Assembly: GCF_034190915.1 (NCBI RefSeq)
Contig: NW_026947496.1
Span: 54,124,501 to 54,188,500 of the forward strand
Direction of reading: 5' to 3'
DNA: 64,000 bases
From: Cavia porcellus
Lineage: Eukaryota > Chordata > Mammalia > Rodentia > Caviidae
In this document: one piece after another, positions 34,861 to 45,179 of the stretch
Numbering within the stretch: the stretch's first letter is position 1
Layout of the letters: the number at the start of each line of letters is the position of its first letter
The notes under the pieces: generated by a model
Seen by the model: the letters and a program-made list of their open reading frames with translations, nothing else
Told to the model about the DNA's origin: nothing
Databases searched by the model: none
Program-made: the position numbers and the translations under genes

Positions 34861-36471
34861 ACATGGCTGAAGATGTTTATTATCACCTCGGCCATAATCT
34901 TTTGGAAGGTAGTATTATATTCTCAGATATCAGATGAGAAAACTGAAGTATATAATATTGTGGTGTATCCAATAATGTACACACGGACAACACTGAATCT
35001 TTTCAAAAATATTTGGGATGTGATATTAAGAATTCTGTACTTTAATGCACCTAAAATCTTTCCATAGATGTTTTATCCATTGGTGTATTATGTACTCAAT
35101 AGAGATGTGGCTCATCTGTATCTGAATTTTTCATTAGCATCTTATTATTCCCATCACTTGTATACGTCATATGATCTAAAAAATCTGCACATTTTATTGG
35201 GTTAACATAGTTTATAATATCCCTGAGCAATTCAAGTGCAAATCCAAAATTTCTCTAGGGCTTAATCCTAGAGAAATGACAGTAAGTATTAAGTCCACCA
35301 ATAAGACATTTTCCTCCTGGATACTGCGTGATTCCTATTCGCCTTCTAAGAATCCAGCCAGGTCCAATGCTTCTGTAAGGCCTTCGAATCTCCTTCCAGC
35401 AATCCTCTCCCCAACTACACAGACTCTGACCAACAGATCTCCTAGCTTCTCCAGAACAGCAGCAAAACTCATCTCTCTGCCAACTTGGAGCATGTTAACT
35501 GCGGTGAAATGAAATCTTGCACGCGGGCCCTCAGTGATAGATAGCAAAGGGATGAGTGGACCGAAGGATGAGAAAGAAGGCAGGCAGTGGTGAACACCTG
35601 GAGACAGAGGGAGGGTAGTATTTTTGAGGCACAGCTCCTTTCAAGACAGGCAAAGTAACTAGAGATGCCCAAGTATTCAGCAGACAACGGCATGAGGAAC
35701 ACTCTATTCCTTCCAACCTCAAATTCCACATATCATGCATCAAGTATGGCACCTGCCATCATGGCTAGAAACAGTCTGCCCTCCCAGAATTCTGAGCCCT
35801 TCTCCTGATACCAATACCTTTCCCCCTACTTTCCACTGCTTTGTGAAGGGCAAATGCCATCCACAGTTTTGCAGATGGGCACATGACCTGCCCCAGGCCA
35901 AGAGAATCATCACACTTCTCCCATCCAGTTCTGCTCCAGCACAAGGCACACTGAACACACATAAAAGCAGTAAAAAGAAGACAACTTTTGTGACACTTGC
36001 TGAATTTTTTTCCTACTGGGATGGCTACAGAAATACATTCAGGACTGGTTCTCATGCCACAATCCTGGCATCACTTCCATGAATGAATCCAACATATAGC
36101 ACATTATATTCAAGGACTGGGATCAAGAATTAGTGGTACAATCTAAACCAGTTGATCCTGATGTTTGTAAAGCTCATTTTACTATCTAAATTTTCAACAT
36201 CATAAGCAGGTTCAATTCTCCTATAGGCTGACTACATTCTCTCAGGCAAAATCAGAGACCCAAGAAATGGTAGGCTATGACCTCCCCGGGCATAAAAGAT
36301 TACATATCAGAGATGAAGCACAAAATATTAGATGTTACACCTCAAATTGTGCAGTTTACTCCTCCTGCATATCCTTCTCTCTGCATATTGCAAAATTTTC
36401 AGGCCCCTACCTCGCCTCACTCAGCCATTCCCTTTGTGGAGAATTAATAAAATCCAACTTGACCCTGTATC
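34861..36471. other. Unique non-coding DNA
   Basis: No supported gene. 35270-36080 has long open frames on both strands in several registers, a sign of chance openness in CT-rich DNA and not of an exon. I recognise no protein domain in any of them. Confidence 0.3.
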
Positions 36472-36502
36472 AAGGCCTTTGTATCAGTTAACTGTTTTGT
36501 TT

Positions 36503-36537
<35 letters not shown>

Positions 36538-36661
36538 TGTGTGTGTTTTTTTTTCCTTTTTATCGGTACCGGGGATCGAACTCACGACTACCTGCTTGCA
36601 AGGCAGGCGCTTATGCCGCTGAGCTAAATCCCCAGCCCCTAAGGCCTTTGTATCAGTTAAC
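36472..36661 (-). mobile_element. Young-type ID SINE with 21-bp target-site duplication and (GT)n tail
   Basis: On the minus strand the ID core is essentially consensus (GGGGCTGGGGATTTAGCTCA, CCTGCCTTGCAAGCAGG, GGTACCGATAAAAAGG). The A-tail, read here as T, contains about 11 GT units at 36525-36545 between poly(T) runs. A perfect 21-base duplication starting AAGGCCTTTGT flanks it at 36472-36492 and 36641-36661. This is long for the family. Confidence 0.97.
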
Positions 36662-36899
36662 CATCACTCTAACCAGGACTTCAGAGCCCCTGAGCTCCCC
36701 ACAACTATAAATATGTCTTAGAGTCTGTGTTCTTGCCATGCGTTACACTGGAAGTGGTAGACTGGAATTAACTCACTAAAACTCTAGTGGAAGTTTTCCA
36801 TGGAATTACAAATAGAACTTCTTGGACCAAGACAAAGTCCAGGAAGGGCCCTCTATGTTCACTAGTGAGTTTAAATATAAGGAGGTGGATGGAGAGATA
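36662..36899. other. Unique non-coding DNA
   Basis: No gene or clear repeat; probably continuous with the LTR-like relic that follows. Confidence 0.25.
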
Positions 36900-37125
36900 G
36901 TTTATACCTAAACGGAAGGAGGTGGTCACTAGAGGCATGGTCCCGTTCCCCCCTCCCTTGATCATGAGCTGCCCACTGTCACACCATGAGCTGCAGTGGA
37001 TCCCACTGCCATGCTACCCTGCCTCGGAGCTAGCCGACTAGGGACTGAAATCTTTACAAACTGTGAACTAAAATAAACCTCTCCTCTTTTCACATTGTGG
37101 GGGTCAAGTTATTTTGTCCAGCACT
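36900..37125 (+). mobile_element. LTR-like retroelement relic
   Basis: The region 'CTGCCTCGGAGCTAGCCGAC', 'GGACTGAAATCTTTACAAAC', 'TGTGAACTAAAATAAACCTC' and 'TTATTTTGTCCAGCAC' has the order of an old LTR-type 3' end with an AATAAA polyadenylation signal (near 37072). The family was not determined. No internal coding sequence is present. Confidence 0.35.
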
Positions 37126-37904
37126 GAATAAAGTAATTAAGTCAAAGGAGATATGGACACTTGAAACCACTTAAATAAAATAAAAACTGCTTATTTGGGG
37201 TCTCCTGCAACTGGCTTTTATATATTAATTTATAAGCCTAATATTAGGTCAATCTTTAGCATACAGCTTATACATCTGTAATTTTACCAACCAACAAAAG
37301 ATCTCCTAAGTGTAAGCCAGTGTTACCTAAGTACTTGAGTTCTTCACCATGGTAAATAAAAAACTTCCCAGGTGCAAGTTCCTAAGAATGAAAGAGACCT
37401 TTTGACCCAGTTTGTTGAGAAAATACAGTCTAGGAGCAATTCTTTAAGAAAGACAATCTCTCACTGGCCACCTTTTCACATCGGTAACTGAGCAGATCAG
37501 AATTGTTAGGTACTCAGGGGCTAATATGAAATAAAACAGGAGCTACAGAGATGAGATTAATTAGAATAATGTACCAGAGAGAAATGACTCAAAGATCTAC
37601 AGGAAACACGTGAATAGGCATATCCCACAAGAGAAGAAAGCCAATTAAGAGGACTGTCCCTGCTCCCAACCAGATTGGAATATACTTCTAATTCCACAGT
37701 TGTTGCATGAGCAAGAATTAAAGAAAGTCCAAAAAGATCGAGTGAGGCCTCTACGGCAGCACTGAGGCACACAAGCTCAGCATTCAGCAGTCTCTGAATC
37801 AAAGTAGGACTCACCTAAATCAAAACAGTCCGGCAAAGCAGCACCCAGGAAAACCAGAAGCCTCACGTACCACAGGGTCTCACCAAGGAGCCTGGACTGC
37901 AGAA
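37126..37904. other. Unique non-coding DNA
   Basis: No exon or clear repeat recognised. Confidence 0.3.
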
Positions 37905-38125
37905 CGGTTAGGAGCCAAAGGAAGGGGCTCTGGGGTTCATACCCCAGTTCTCTCCTCCTGGCAGAGAAGCCTGATAAATCATCTCACCTCACCGGGCCTC
38001 AGTTTCCCCTCCTATAAAGTGGACTTTTCAGTCACAATGACTCATAGGGCTCTTTGGAGCTAGTAACTGTCAAGTACTGAGAATCATGACTGGCACAGAG
38101 TAAATTCTCAGTAAAGGAAGCTGTC
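37905..38125 (+). repeat. MIR SINE, nearly full length
   Basis: Good match over most of the MIR order: 'CTCTGGGGTTCATACCCCAG', 'CTGATAAATCATCTCACCTC', 'CGGGCCTCAGTTTCCCCTCC', 'TATAAAGTGGACTTTTC', 'CTGGCACAGAGTAAATTCTC', 'AGTAAAGG'. This is the best-preserved MIR in the window. Confidence 0.8.
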
Positions 38126-39690
38126 ACAGGGTAGACTTTCCACAAACGACAGTGTTTCTCTTAATTACTGTGGATCTGAATTTCTCAGGAGAACTTCTAC
38201 GTGAGTTTTCAACTTCTACCTCTCCATCTGCTAGGGATAAAAAGGACATACGACAGCATAAAACCAAAATTTTACAGGCACACATATTTAGACAAACCTA
38301 AGAAAGCACGATTTATCCTAGAAGTCGAGTGCCAAGGACACTGCCATGTTCAGAAGTGCGCCTAGAGCAGGAGATGGGTTTGGATTACTGCTGATGACTG
38401 AGTGGGACACACACGGGCAGTGATGAGGCCCAGGCTCTCAGCCTCGGGTCAGCTGGGACAGACAGCTTGTGGGCAGCCTGGGCGAGCTGGCGTGGACAGA
38501 CTCTACGGCAGCACATCTCACCCAGAGCTTGGTGGTACAGAGGAATGACTGCACCTGAGTGCACCCTGACATGCAGCAGCATTTGATAACCTCACAGACA
38601 ACACCCAGGCAACGCCCCACCTTTCCTAGGGATTCGCAGGCACCAGGGTGCTGGGAGGAGGACAGAGAGGGGTTGGTCCTGGCTGTCATGGGTCCCAGGC
38701 AAACAGCTCTCACCAAGTCTCACATTACATGGATCTGCTTCTCCTTTTAAGAGCTATTATTTAAGTTTTTTGAAGCGGTTATATATTTTCAGAGATTAAA
38801 AAAAAATGCAGGTGTTAGCTTTTCTGCAGCAGGCTATTATGAGTTTAAGGAAAGTTTTTCCCAGTTTAATGGCTTACCCTGACTATACCTCACTGGATTT
38901 TATATTTTTCTTCCCTAAAAAGGCTATCTGTAATCAAATCTGAGGCCCTAAATTGTATTTTAATCATGTCTTTTTATTTCACATGTTAAGAGGATATAAA
39001 CAATAAACTAATAAAAATAAATGGCAGGTTTAATCTCATAGACAACCCTAGTTAATTACACGTCAAATAAATAAGAGTAGGAGATTTGGTATGTTTCATT
39101 CTTTTCCACCAAAAATATGTGATACAATACAAAGATAGAAGGGTCCCTCTTTTGCTTCAGCTTTTATATAGCAAGTTCACAACGAACAACACATGTCACC
39201 CACAGACAGCATGGAACAGTATAGCAAAAACAGTAGATCATCTTCATAAGCAGATGAAAGAAAATGGCACCAACAATGAAAGATATTTATATCAAACTCC
39301 TTTCAGTCTACAGAGACTTGAGTTTTCTGTAAAAAGAGAAGTATAGGGGAAGAGAAACAAGAAGCCAATCCACCCTTTCCATGAGCTGGGGGAAGCCATA
39401 CAACTTCCACGAGGAGAAACAAGAATCCAATTTGCTCTTCCCGTGAGCCAACCAGCAAGTGGGCTCAGAGACAAGAATACCACCACCATTACTACCCATC
39501 CTGCAAGCAACTGGCTGATTCGTAAGAACACACGCTGAGCTGTTAGCAACTGAGGTACAAAAACAACTCAATGCTTGTATTGTTTGACTGACTCTGCAGG
39601 CCTAAAGCCAGTAGTCTGAGCATCTATTAAGAGGATAACAATATACAATACAGCAAAAAAGTGGGGGGGGAGGTTTGCTTCTGTTTTATT
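38126..39690. other. Unique non-coding DNA
   Basis: No gene is supported. The opposed open frames at 38385-38750 and 39086-39571 lack any recognisable content. A G8 run at 39663-39670 precedes the T-rich tract. Confidence 0.3.
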
Positions 39691-39955
39691 TTTGAAATCC
39701 AATATAGCTGTCACTGTTTTGTTTTGTTTCATTTCAATGTTTTGTTTTAATTCAATGTTCTGTTTTGTTTGATTTTATTATGTTTGATGGTAAAGGCAGC
39801 AATTATAAAAATAACAGGCATTATGATAGCCATTGTTGATTTCCTACTGTCCTGTTTTGAAGTCCTATATTACTTTCACTGTTTTGTTTTGATTGGTTTG
39901 TTCTGTTTTATTCTGTTTGGTTTTATTCTCCTTAAAATAAAATTTTTAAAAAAAA
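39691..39955. repeat. TTTTG-rich degenerate tandem sequence
   Basis: TTTTG/TTTTA words repeat throughout. The block TTTGAAATCC...TCACTGTTTTGTTTTG at 39691-39726 recurs 165 bases later at 39856-39891 in the same register, so part is a diverged tandem duplication. Two further words, TTTCAATGTTTTGTTTTAA and ATTCAATGTTCTGTTTTG, sit about 20 bases apart. No known repeat family assigned. Confidence 0.6.
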
Positions 39956-40349
39956 GAACTACATGAATTTCAGGACAGATAGATCAGGTGTATACTTTGT
40001 TTTAAATTTAGAAGAAATTTTCAGAAATTTAAGATATCCTCTGTTGCAAAGCAGGAGATCATACCAGTTGCGATTAACAAGGCTAAAATATATCCCAGCC
40101 AAGTGGTTTAAAGAGAGGGCACGACTCCAAATCCAGAATTTCCAAGGAGCTAGTACATAGTGCAGGCCACAAACACGGGGCCTTTGCAGTGCTGGTTGTT
40201 TCTAACTTGAGTTACACACACACACACTCGCACACACACACATACCCCTTCTACAGTTAACAAGGCTACAAATGGAATTATCCCATCCTTGCTCATGTTT
40301 TTACCTCTATGTTTTAAAATTAATTTAATGTTTGAATAAATTAAGAATA
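39956..40349. other. Unique DNA with a short (CA)n
   Basis: An imperfect (CA)n lies at about 40213-40242. No gene. Confidence 0.4.
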
Positions 40350-40460
40350 AGCCAGGGTACACCTGTAATCCCTTGGAAATCGGAGGCAGGAGAATTGCAG
40401 AGTTCAAGGCCAGCCTGAACTATTACAGCAAGATCCCATCTCAAACAACAACAGCAAAAA
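40350..40460 (+). mobile_element. B1 SINE
   Basis: 'GCCAGGGTACACCTGTAATC', 'GGAGGCAGGAGAATTGCAGA', 'GTTCAAGGCCAGCCTGAACT' and 'GCAAGATCCCATCTCAAA' give a complete B1 series, ending with an ACAACA-type tail. It is short at its start. Confidence 0.85.
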
Positions 40461-40594
40461 TAAATGAATTCAATAAAATCAAGAAGAGCCTGTCCTTGCC
40501 ATTCTTAAAATGAAGACAGTGAGAAAACTCAAGATGAGATCTGGTGTGTAACTCCCAGGACCCCTGGCTGATTTTCCCAATGCTACTATCACTG

Positions 40595-40790
40595 TCTGGT
40601 ACACACCTTACACAGAGCACTCTACCTCCATCATCTCAAATAATTCTTGCAAGAACACTTCAAGCTAGGGCACATTGCCACCCCCACCTCAGGTAAGGAA
40701 ACTGAGGCCCAGAGAGGCATAATCATTTGGTCAAGGACCAAGAACTAGAGAATGAGTATGGGATTTCAGCTCAGAAATGAACTGACTTTT
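40595..40790 (-). repeat. MIR-family SINE, antisense
   Basis: The plus strand reads 'GGTAAGGAAACTGAGGCCCA' and 'GAGAGGCATAATCATTTGGT', preceded by 'CATCTCAAATAATTCTTGCA'. This is the antisense MIR arrangement. The left portion (ACACCTTACACAGAGCACTC) fits the MIRb-like 3' region. Confidence 0.6.
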
Positions 40791-40806
40791 TGCGGGACAG
40801 GGGCTA

Positions 40807-40978
40807 GGGGGTACTAGACACTGAAACCAAGGCCTTTACATTCCTAGTCCTCTTATATATTTTTTTTCTTTTGAAACAAGATCTCATTAAGTTGCCCAGA
40901 CTGGCCTAAAACTTTTTATCCACCTGCCTCAGCCTCTCAGACTACTGGGATTACAGGTGTGCCACCATGCCCAGCTAT
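40807..40978 (-). mobile_element. B1-dID dimeric SINE, antisense
   Basis: First the reverse complement of dID (GAAACCAAGGCCTTTACATT), then a T-rich linker at 40855-40871, then an antisense B1 (GTTGCCCAGACTGGCC, CACCTGCCTCAGCCTCTC, GGGATTACAGGTGTGCCACC). The unit order is exactly B1 then dID on the minus strand. Confidence 0.85.
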
Positions 40979-42867
40979 CCTGGCTCCATGTCTAGCCCCA
41001 TTTGCAGGAACGTTAAGGAATTCACCCAGTCACTGAGGTTGCTGAGCCCTAAGCAGAAAAGGTACACTCTGAATGTAGGCCAATTGAACTTCAAAGCAAA
41101 CAGTGCTAACCACGCCACCAGCATATCCAAGGCAATCAATCAGATTCTGCGAACACACCAAGTATCCTGTGTTTCAGGAACACCCCACATAGGCTGCGGC
41201 AGGTGCAGAATATATTAGGTGAGCACAGGGAAGTCTCCTGTTCATTCTGGGAGTTGGAAATTTTCACATCTTGTACTGTACAGGACAATCTGGAACAGAA
41301 CACTTGGCCAGGGCCGGGTTAATCTGTTTCTGCTCGCAGGCGATCTAACAGCAGAGTGTGAAACAGTGCTCACAGGACCTGGAGGGGAGGGTGCTGTCCC
41401 ACCCAAGTCCACACAAGGACAGAGGGACGGCACAGAGCAGGCGGCAGCACTAGAAGGAGTCCATCGGTCATCCGGACCCCAGGCTGACCGGTGTGGTGTT
41501 GGACAAGGTCACAGGAACAAGGAAGGAAAACGACCTGCACATTCAGGAGTCTAAACTCCAGCATGTGGCTCTCTAAAGAAAAAATTGTTTCTCGGATGTG
41601 CTACAGCACTTTCAGTAAGAATATTATGGTCCCAATATGTTTCCTGGGGTATGTATCTATTAAAAACCAAATGGGCTAAAATTCTAGCATGTAAAATTCA
41701 AACAGACATAAGTCAACAGAAGGCAGTAGGTATTCACTGAAAATAAGTAACAAGTGAATATATAACAGTTAACACTGTGATTTTGTGTACGTAACCACAG
41801 CTACAGCTTTTCTTCCTTAGTGCTAGAATCCAGAAGTTAGCATTTATTAGGCTTGATACTTTCACACATGTCCTTGTAGTTAGACACAGCTAGCCAGATA
41901 CAAGAAAAGGTCATAAGTAAGTGTTCAAAAAAAGTTCTTTAAAGGGGCCTGCCTTAGTTGGAATGACTGCTCTTTTTGATTTTTTTGTATCTCCACATAA
42001 TCCTTTCAGGATATAGAGCAATGGCTGGAGAGGCAGCAACTGTAAGGTGACCTTGACAATGAAGCAATGTACTTCAACAGGCAGAGTAGAAAAACAGAAA
42101 ACACAAACTACTCTCCTCAAATGTCTTTTATGAGACTATACAAATAATATTTTATGCCTATATAGTTATGTCTATTATTAGAAAATAATTCTGAGATGAT
42201 AGAATGATATGAAAATATCTCTAACAGCATAATTCTCTGCAAGAAAAATAAAAAAACCTGTAAAATTTTGAACTGGGCTTCTAATTACCCCTTTATTCAT
42301 AAAGCCATTTGTTGCAGTATGGCTTTCCTTCCTAATTAATACTGCTAGCCCAGGGAAGCATATTTGCTAGCCTGTCTCTATGTTTTGACATGAAAGACTT
42401 GTGAAATTCAAACGTACTCACAGACACTCAAAGCATTACTATTTATTAAGGCCTATATTAAAGGTAGGAGATCTTAAAGCACCCTCAGATTCCAATGATT
42501 AAAGGGAATTTAATCGTTGTGCATTGGCATTTGATCTTTAGCCTGCCATAATCTATCGGTTTATCCCTCCTTCCATATCTGATACTCAAAAGACATTTCA
42601 ACAGCTTGTCTATCAACTGTAAAACAGAAGGGACAAGCAGCCAAACCACATGACTCAGGAAAGAGAGCTTTCCCCACACTCACGGAACCCATGTGTGCCC
42701 CATGCAATTACAAAGGGGAAGAAGGCAGCACAGCTCTGGGTATACTGAGAGCCTAAGCGAAGCCCCTGCGGGGTGGGCAAGGGGCTTCCCAAGTATGAAG
42801 CCCTTCACACATCACAGCTACATCGTCACCACTGCATTCTGCCCTCAGGTGAGGGCGGGTGCTTTCA
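40979..42867. other. Unique non-coding DNA
   Basis: No supported gene. A 111-codon frame at 41219-41554 overlaps opposite-strand frames and resembles nothing known. 42120-42680 is AT-rich and repeat-free. Confidence 0.3.
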
Positions 42868-42870
42868 CTT

Positions 42871-43185
42871 CTGCAATACTGGGGACTGAACCCAAGGCCT
42901 TTACACTGAGCTCAGTCACACCCATCATCATCATTATTATTATTATTATTATTATTGTTATTATTATTACTATCATTATTATTATTTTGTACCAGGGATC
43001 GAGCTCATGACCTTGTGGTTACCAGGCAGGCACTTGTGCCGCTGAGCTAAACCCTTTTATTATTTTTTGAGACAGGGTCACATTAAGTTGCTATGTTGCC
43101 CAGGCTGGGCTTAAGCTTGCAAGCTTACTGCCTCAGCCTTCCAGACTGCTGGGATTACAAGCATGTGAAATCACACTTGGCTATC
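42871..43185 (-). mobile_element. Nested SINEs: ID inserted into a B1-dID linker
   Basis: Read on the plus strand: antisense dID (42871-42920, ACTGGGGACTGAACCCAAGG), an (ATT)n array (42922-42986), antisense ID (42989-43056, ACCAGGGATCGAGCTCATGA, GCCGCTGAGCTAAACCC), then antisense B1 (about 43063-43185, GTTGCTATGTTGCCCAGG, CTGGGATTACAAGCATG). TTATTATTTT flanks the ID at 42979-42988 and 43057-43066. The (ATT)n could be the ID tail or the original linker, expanded. Confidence 0.85.
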
Positions 43186-43329
43186 CAGGTTGGTTTTTTT
43201 GTTTTTGCTTTTTTTCATTCCTCCTTCCAGATTCTTTTCTTGAGGTCAGAATGACTGGAACCCAGTGAGCAGTCGAGTTTACAGTTCATGCGTTTGCCTG
43301 GGATGCACTAGATTAGGGGCAGTAAACCA
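43186..43329. other. Short unique stretch
   Basis: A T-rich patch at about 43192-43215 and no recognised feature. Confidence 0.3.
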
Positions 43330-43527
43330 AAGCCTATAAATCAGACAGGGCTCGCTTCCAGTTTCTGTAAACCAAGTTTTACTGGGATGCAGTGACACTT
43401 ATTTGTGTGTGAACTACCTGTGGCTACTTCTGCAATGAAACAGCAGAGGGGACTAGCTGCAAGTGAGATCATGTGGCCCACAACATTTACTATGGGGCCC
43501 TTTGCAAACAGACTGCTAACCCTGCAT
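43330..43527 (-). mobile_element. hAT-Charlie-like DNA transposon relic, copy 1
   Basis: The plus strand gives 'TTTCTGTAAACCAAGTTTTA', 'CTGGGATGCAGTGACACTTA', 'GGCTACTTCTGCAATGAAAC' and a terminal 'GCCCTTTGCAAACAGACTGC'. This is the reverse of a mammalian hAT family whose end reads GGTCGGCAAACTTTTTCTG. No transposase. Same family as the copies at 48.5 and 59.4 kb. Confidence 0.6.
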
Positions 43528-44008
43528 TAGGCCACCTTCCTGGAAATAGGACCTGGGTGACAGATTCTATCCTCAAGAGTCATGCAGCTGCCGTGAAGGG
43601 TGCTACCCTCGTGTCCCAGATGGCTGTGAGGTCAGTGCCTGATGTTGAGACTGTCCCTCAGTTCCTGGGGATGGCCAGGGTCACCATGGTGTCTCCCACA
43701 GATACATGGTACGTGACATCAGAGGTGTTCGCCACTTACCGTGAACTTCGAACGTGTCTCACAGCCATAAAAAGCTTGGGGTCACTGGCGGAGAGCATGC
43801 ACAACAGCACGGGACTGCAACACACAGAGGGACACTGAAAGCAGAGAGGGAGAAGAGGTTAGGAAGAGCAGACGGTGAGGGTTCAAAAGCAACTCGGACC
43901 CATGAGCTTCACAGCTGCCTCACTCACATGTGGACTAAGCGTCTCTCCCTTCCTGGTGCTGGCATTTAATCCAGGCTTGGAGCCTGAGCACAGTATTTTA
44001 AAAGGATT
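43528..44008. other. Unique non-coding DNA
   Basis: A 121-codon frame begins inside the hAT relic and runs to 43838. It carries no recognisable domain, so it is taken as chance. Confidence 0.3.
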
Positions 44009-44117
44009 AAGAACTTCACATAGCAGGGGCTGGGGATTAGCTCAGCGGCATAAGCGCCTGCCTTGTAAACAGGCAGTCGTGAGTTCGATCCCTGGTACCG
44101 ATAAAAACAAAAAAGAC

Positions 44118-44150
<33 letters not shown>

Positions 44151-44178
44151 AACAACAACAACAAAAAAGAACTTCACC
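44009..44178 (+). mobile_element. Young-type ID SINE with 11-bp target-site duplication and long A-tail
   Basis: Core GGGGCTGGGGATTAGCTCAG from 44026, CCTGCCTTGTAAACAGG (one change in each half of the palindrome) and GGTACCGATAAAAAC. The tail includes AAAAAAGACC and then about 27 A bases before an (AAC)n end. AAGAACTTCAC flanks it at 44009-44019 and 44168-44178. Six bases, ATAGCA, lie between the left duplication and the core. Confidence 0.95.
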
Positions 44179-44186
44179 ACCCACCC

Positions 44187-44360
44187 AGTAACGGGAACTG
44201 AACTCAGTGTCTTAGCACCAAGCTGTGTTCCCCAGCGCCCCACCCCTCTATGGAGACGGGGTCTCACTAAGGTGCTCGGGCTGGTGTCCTACTTGCAATG
44301 TCCCTGCTTCAGCCTCAAAGAGTGTCAGGATTATAAACATTTGCCAGTATGCCTGGCTCA
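44187..44360 (-). mobile_element. B1-dID dimeric SINE, antisense, diverged
   Basis: Antisense dID (GTAACGGGAACTGAACTCAG) is followed by antisense B1 (GACGGGGTCTCACTAAGGTG, CTGCTTCAGCCTCAAAG, TCAGGATTATAAACATTTG). It directly abuts the ID insertion at 44.0-44.18 kb. Confidence 0.75.
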
Positions 44361-44639
44361 TAATTCCTTCTATTTTAGGGTGAGTTCTCAGAATACAATG
44401 CTAACACATCCTGAGACATAACAGCAAGGAGATTCGAGTGTCTAAAGTGATGGCTCTGCTTTGGGTCTCATCCTGTGGCTTCTCTGTGCCCAGCAGGAGT
44501 AGCAGGAGCAGCTGACCCACAGGACAGGCCGGAGATGACAAGCCAGCTCCCTCCTGCCCTAGGAGCAACTCTGCTTCCAGCTGCGTCTCAGAAGCAAGAG
44601 GCAGCTGTGACACATGCGTCTTCCAGAGACGGCGCGTAG
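44361..44639. other. Unique non-coding DNA
   Basis: GC-richer, with an unmatched 129-codon minus frame over 44401-44790. No recognised protein. Confidence 0.3.
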
Positions 44640-44800
44640 TGTGCTGAGGCTGCACACTCTCATGGCGTAGTCGGGTTATTAGTAGAATATTTACCAAATG
44701 CAATTCCGAGTAAGTTGAAGTTGCTGACAGATTAGTCAAATCGTTCTCGGGAGCTTTCAGAAAGGTTTTGCGAATAGCTGTCAGGAGCATAGCTTCCCAT
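44640..44800. promoter_or_regulatory. Candidate conserved CpG-bearing element
   Basis: Repeat-free, with several CpGs outside any island (GGCGCG, GGCGTAGTCGGG, ATTCCGAG, TCGTTCTCGGG) mixed with AT-rich motifs such as ATTAGTAGAATATT and GATTAGTC. CpG retention in otherwise ordinary composition is typical of constrained non-coding DNA. Not tested. Confidence 0.25.
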
Positions 44801-45179
44801 GCCAGGTCTCTGTGCAGGTCACTGAGAGGACAATGTCACTCCTAGGTCCCTGGAGACTGCCAAAGGGTCTCTCTCTAGTATGGGAGAACAGAACTAGAGA
44901 ACCAGAAGATACCATGAGCTCTCTGGGGCAAATGTGTGTCACCCCTGTTCAATGAACACAGGCAATATTCTATGAATGTACATGTTTTCTAGCCTAATCA
45001 ACCAGAGAAGTCGAAACTGAAAAGGAGATGTACGCTGCAGGGAGCTTTGTGATTTGAATAGTCACCCATCTCTGGAAACTCTGTGGGCTGTCTATCAAGC
45101 AGCCCTCAGCAAGAGTTCAGAGAGGGTGCTCTTGATGAGTGTCTTGTCTGGAGAAGAGTGAATTCAGGCCAGGTTTGAC
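44801..45179. other. Unique non-coding DNA
   Basis: Nothing recognised; leads into the candidate enhancer block. Confidence 0.3.

Noticed and set aside
35270..36080. Cluster of open frames on both strands
   Set aside because: Several conflicting frames in CT-rich DNA with no conserved content; expected by chance.
43473..43838. 121-codon plus-strand frame
   Set aside because: It starts inside a hAT relic and resembles no protein family.
44401..44790. 129-codon minus-strand frame
   Set aside because: No recognisable protein, and it overlaps a block more readily explained as non-coding. An unannotated exon cannot be excluded without transcripts.
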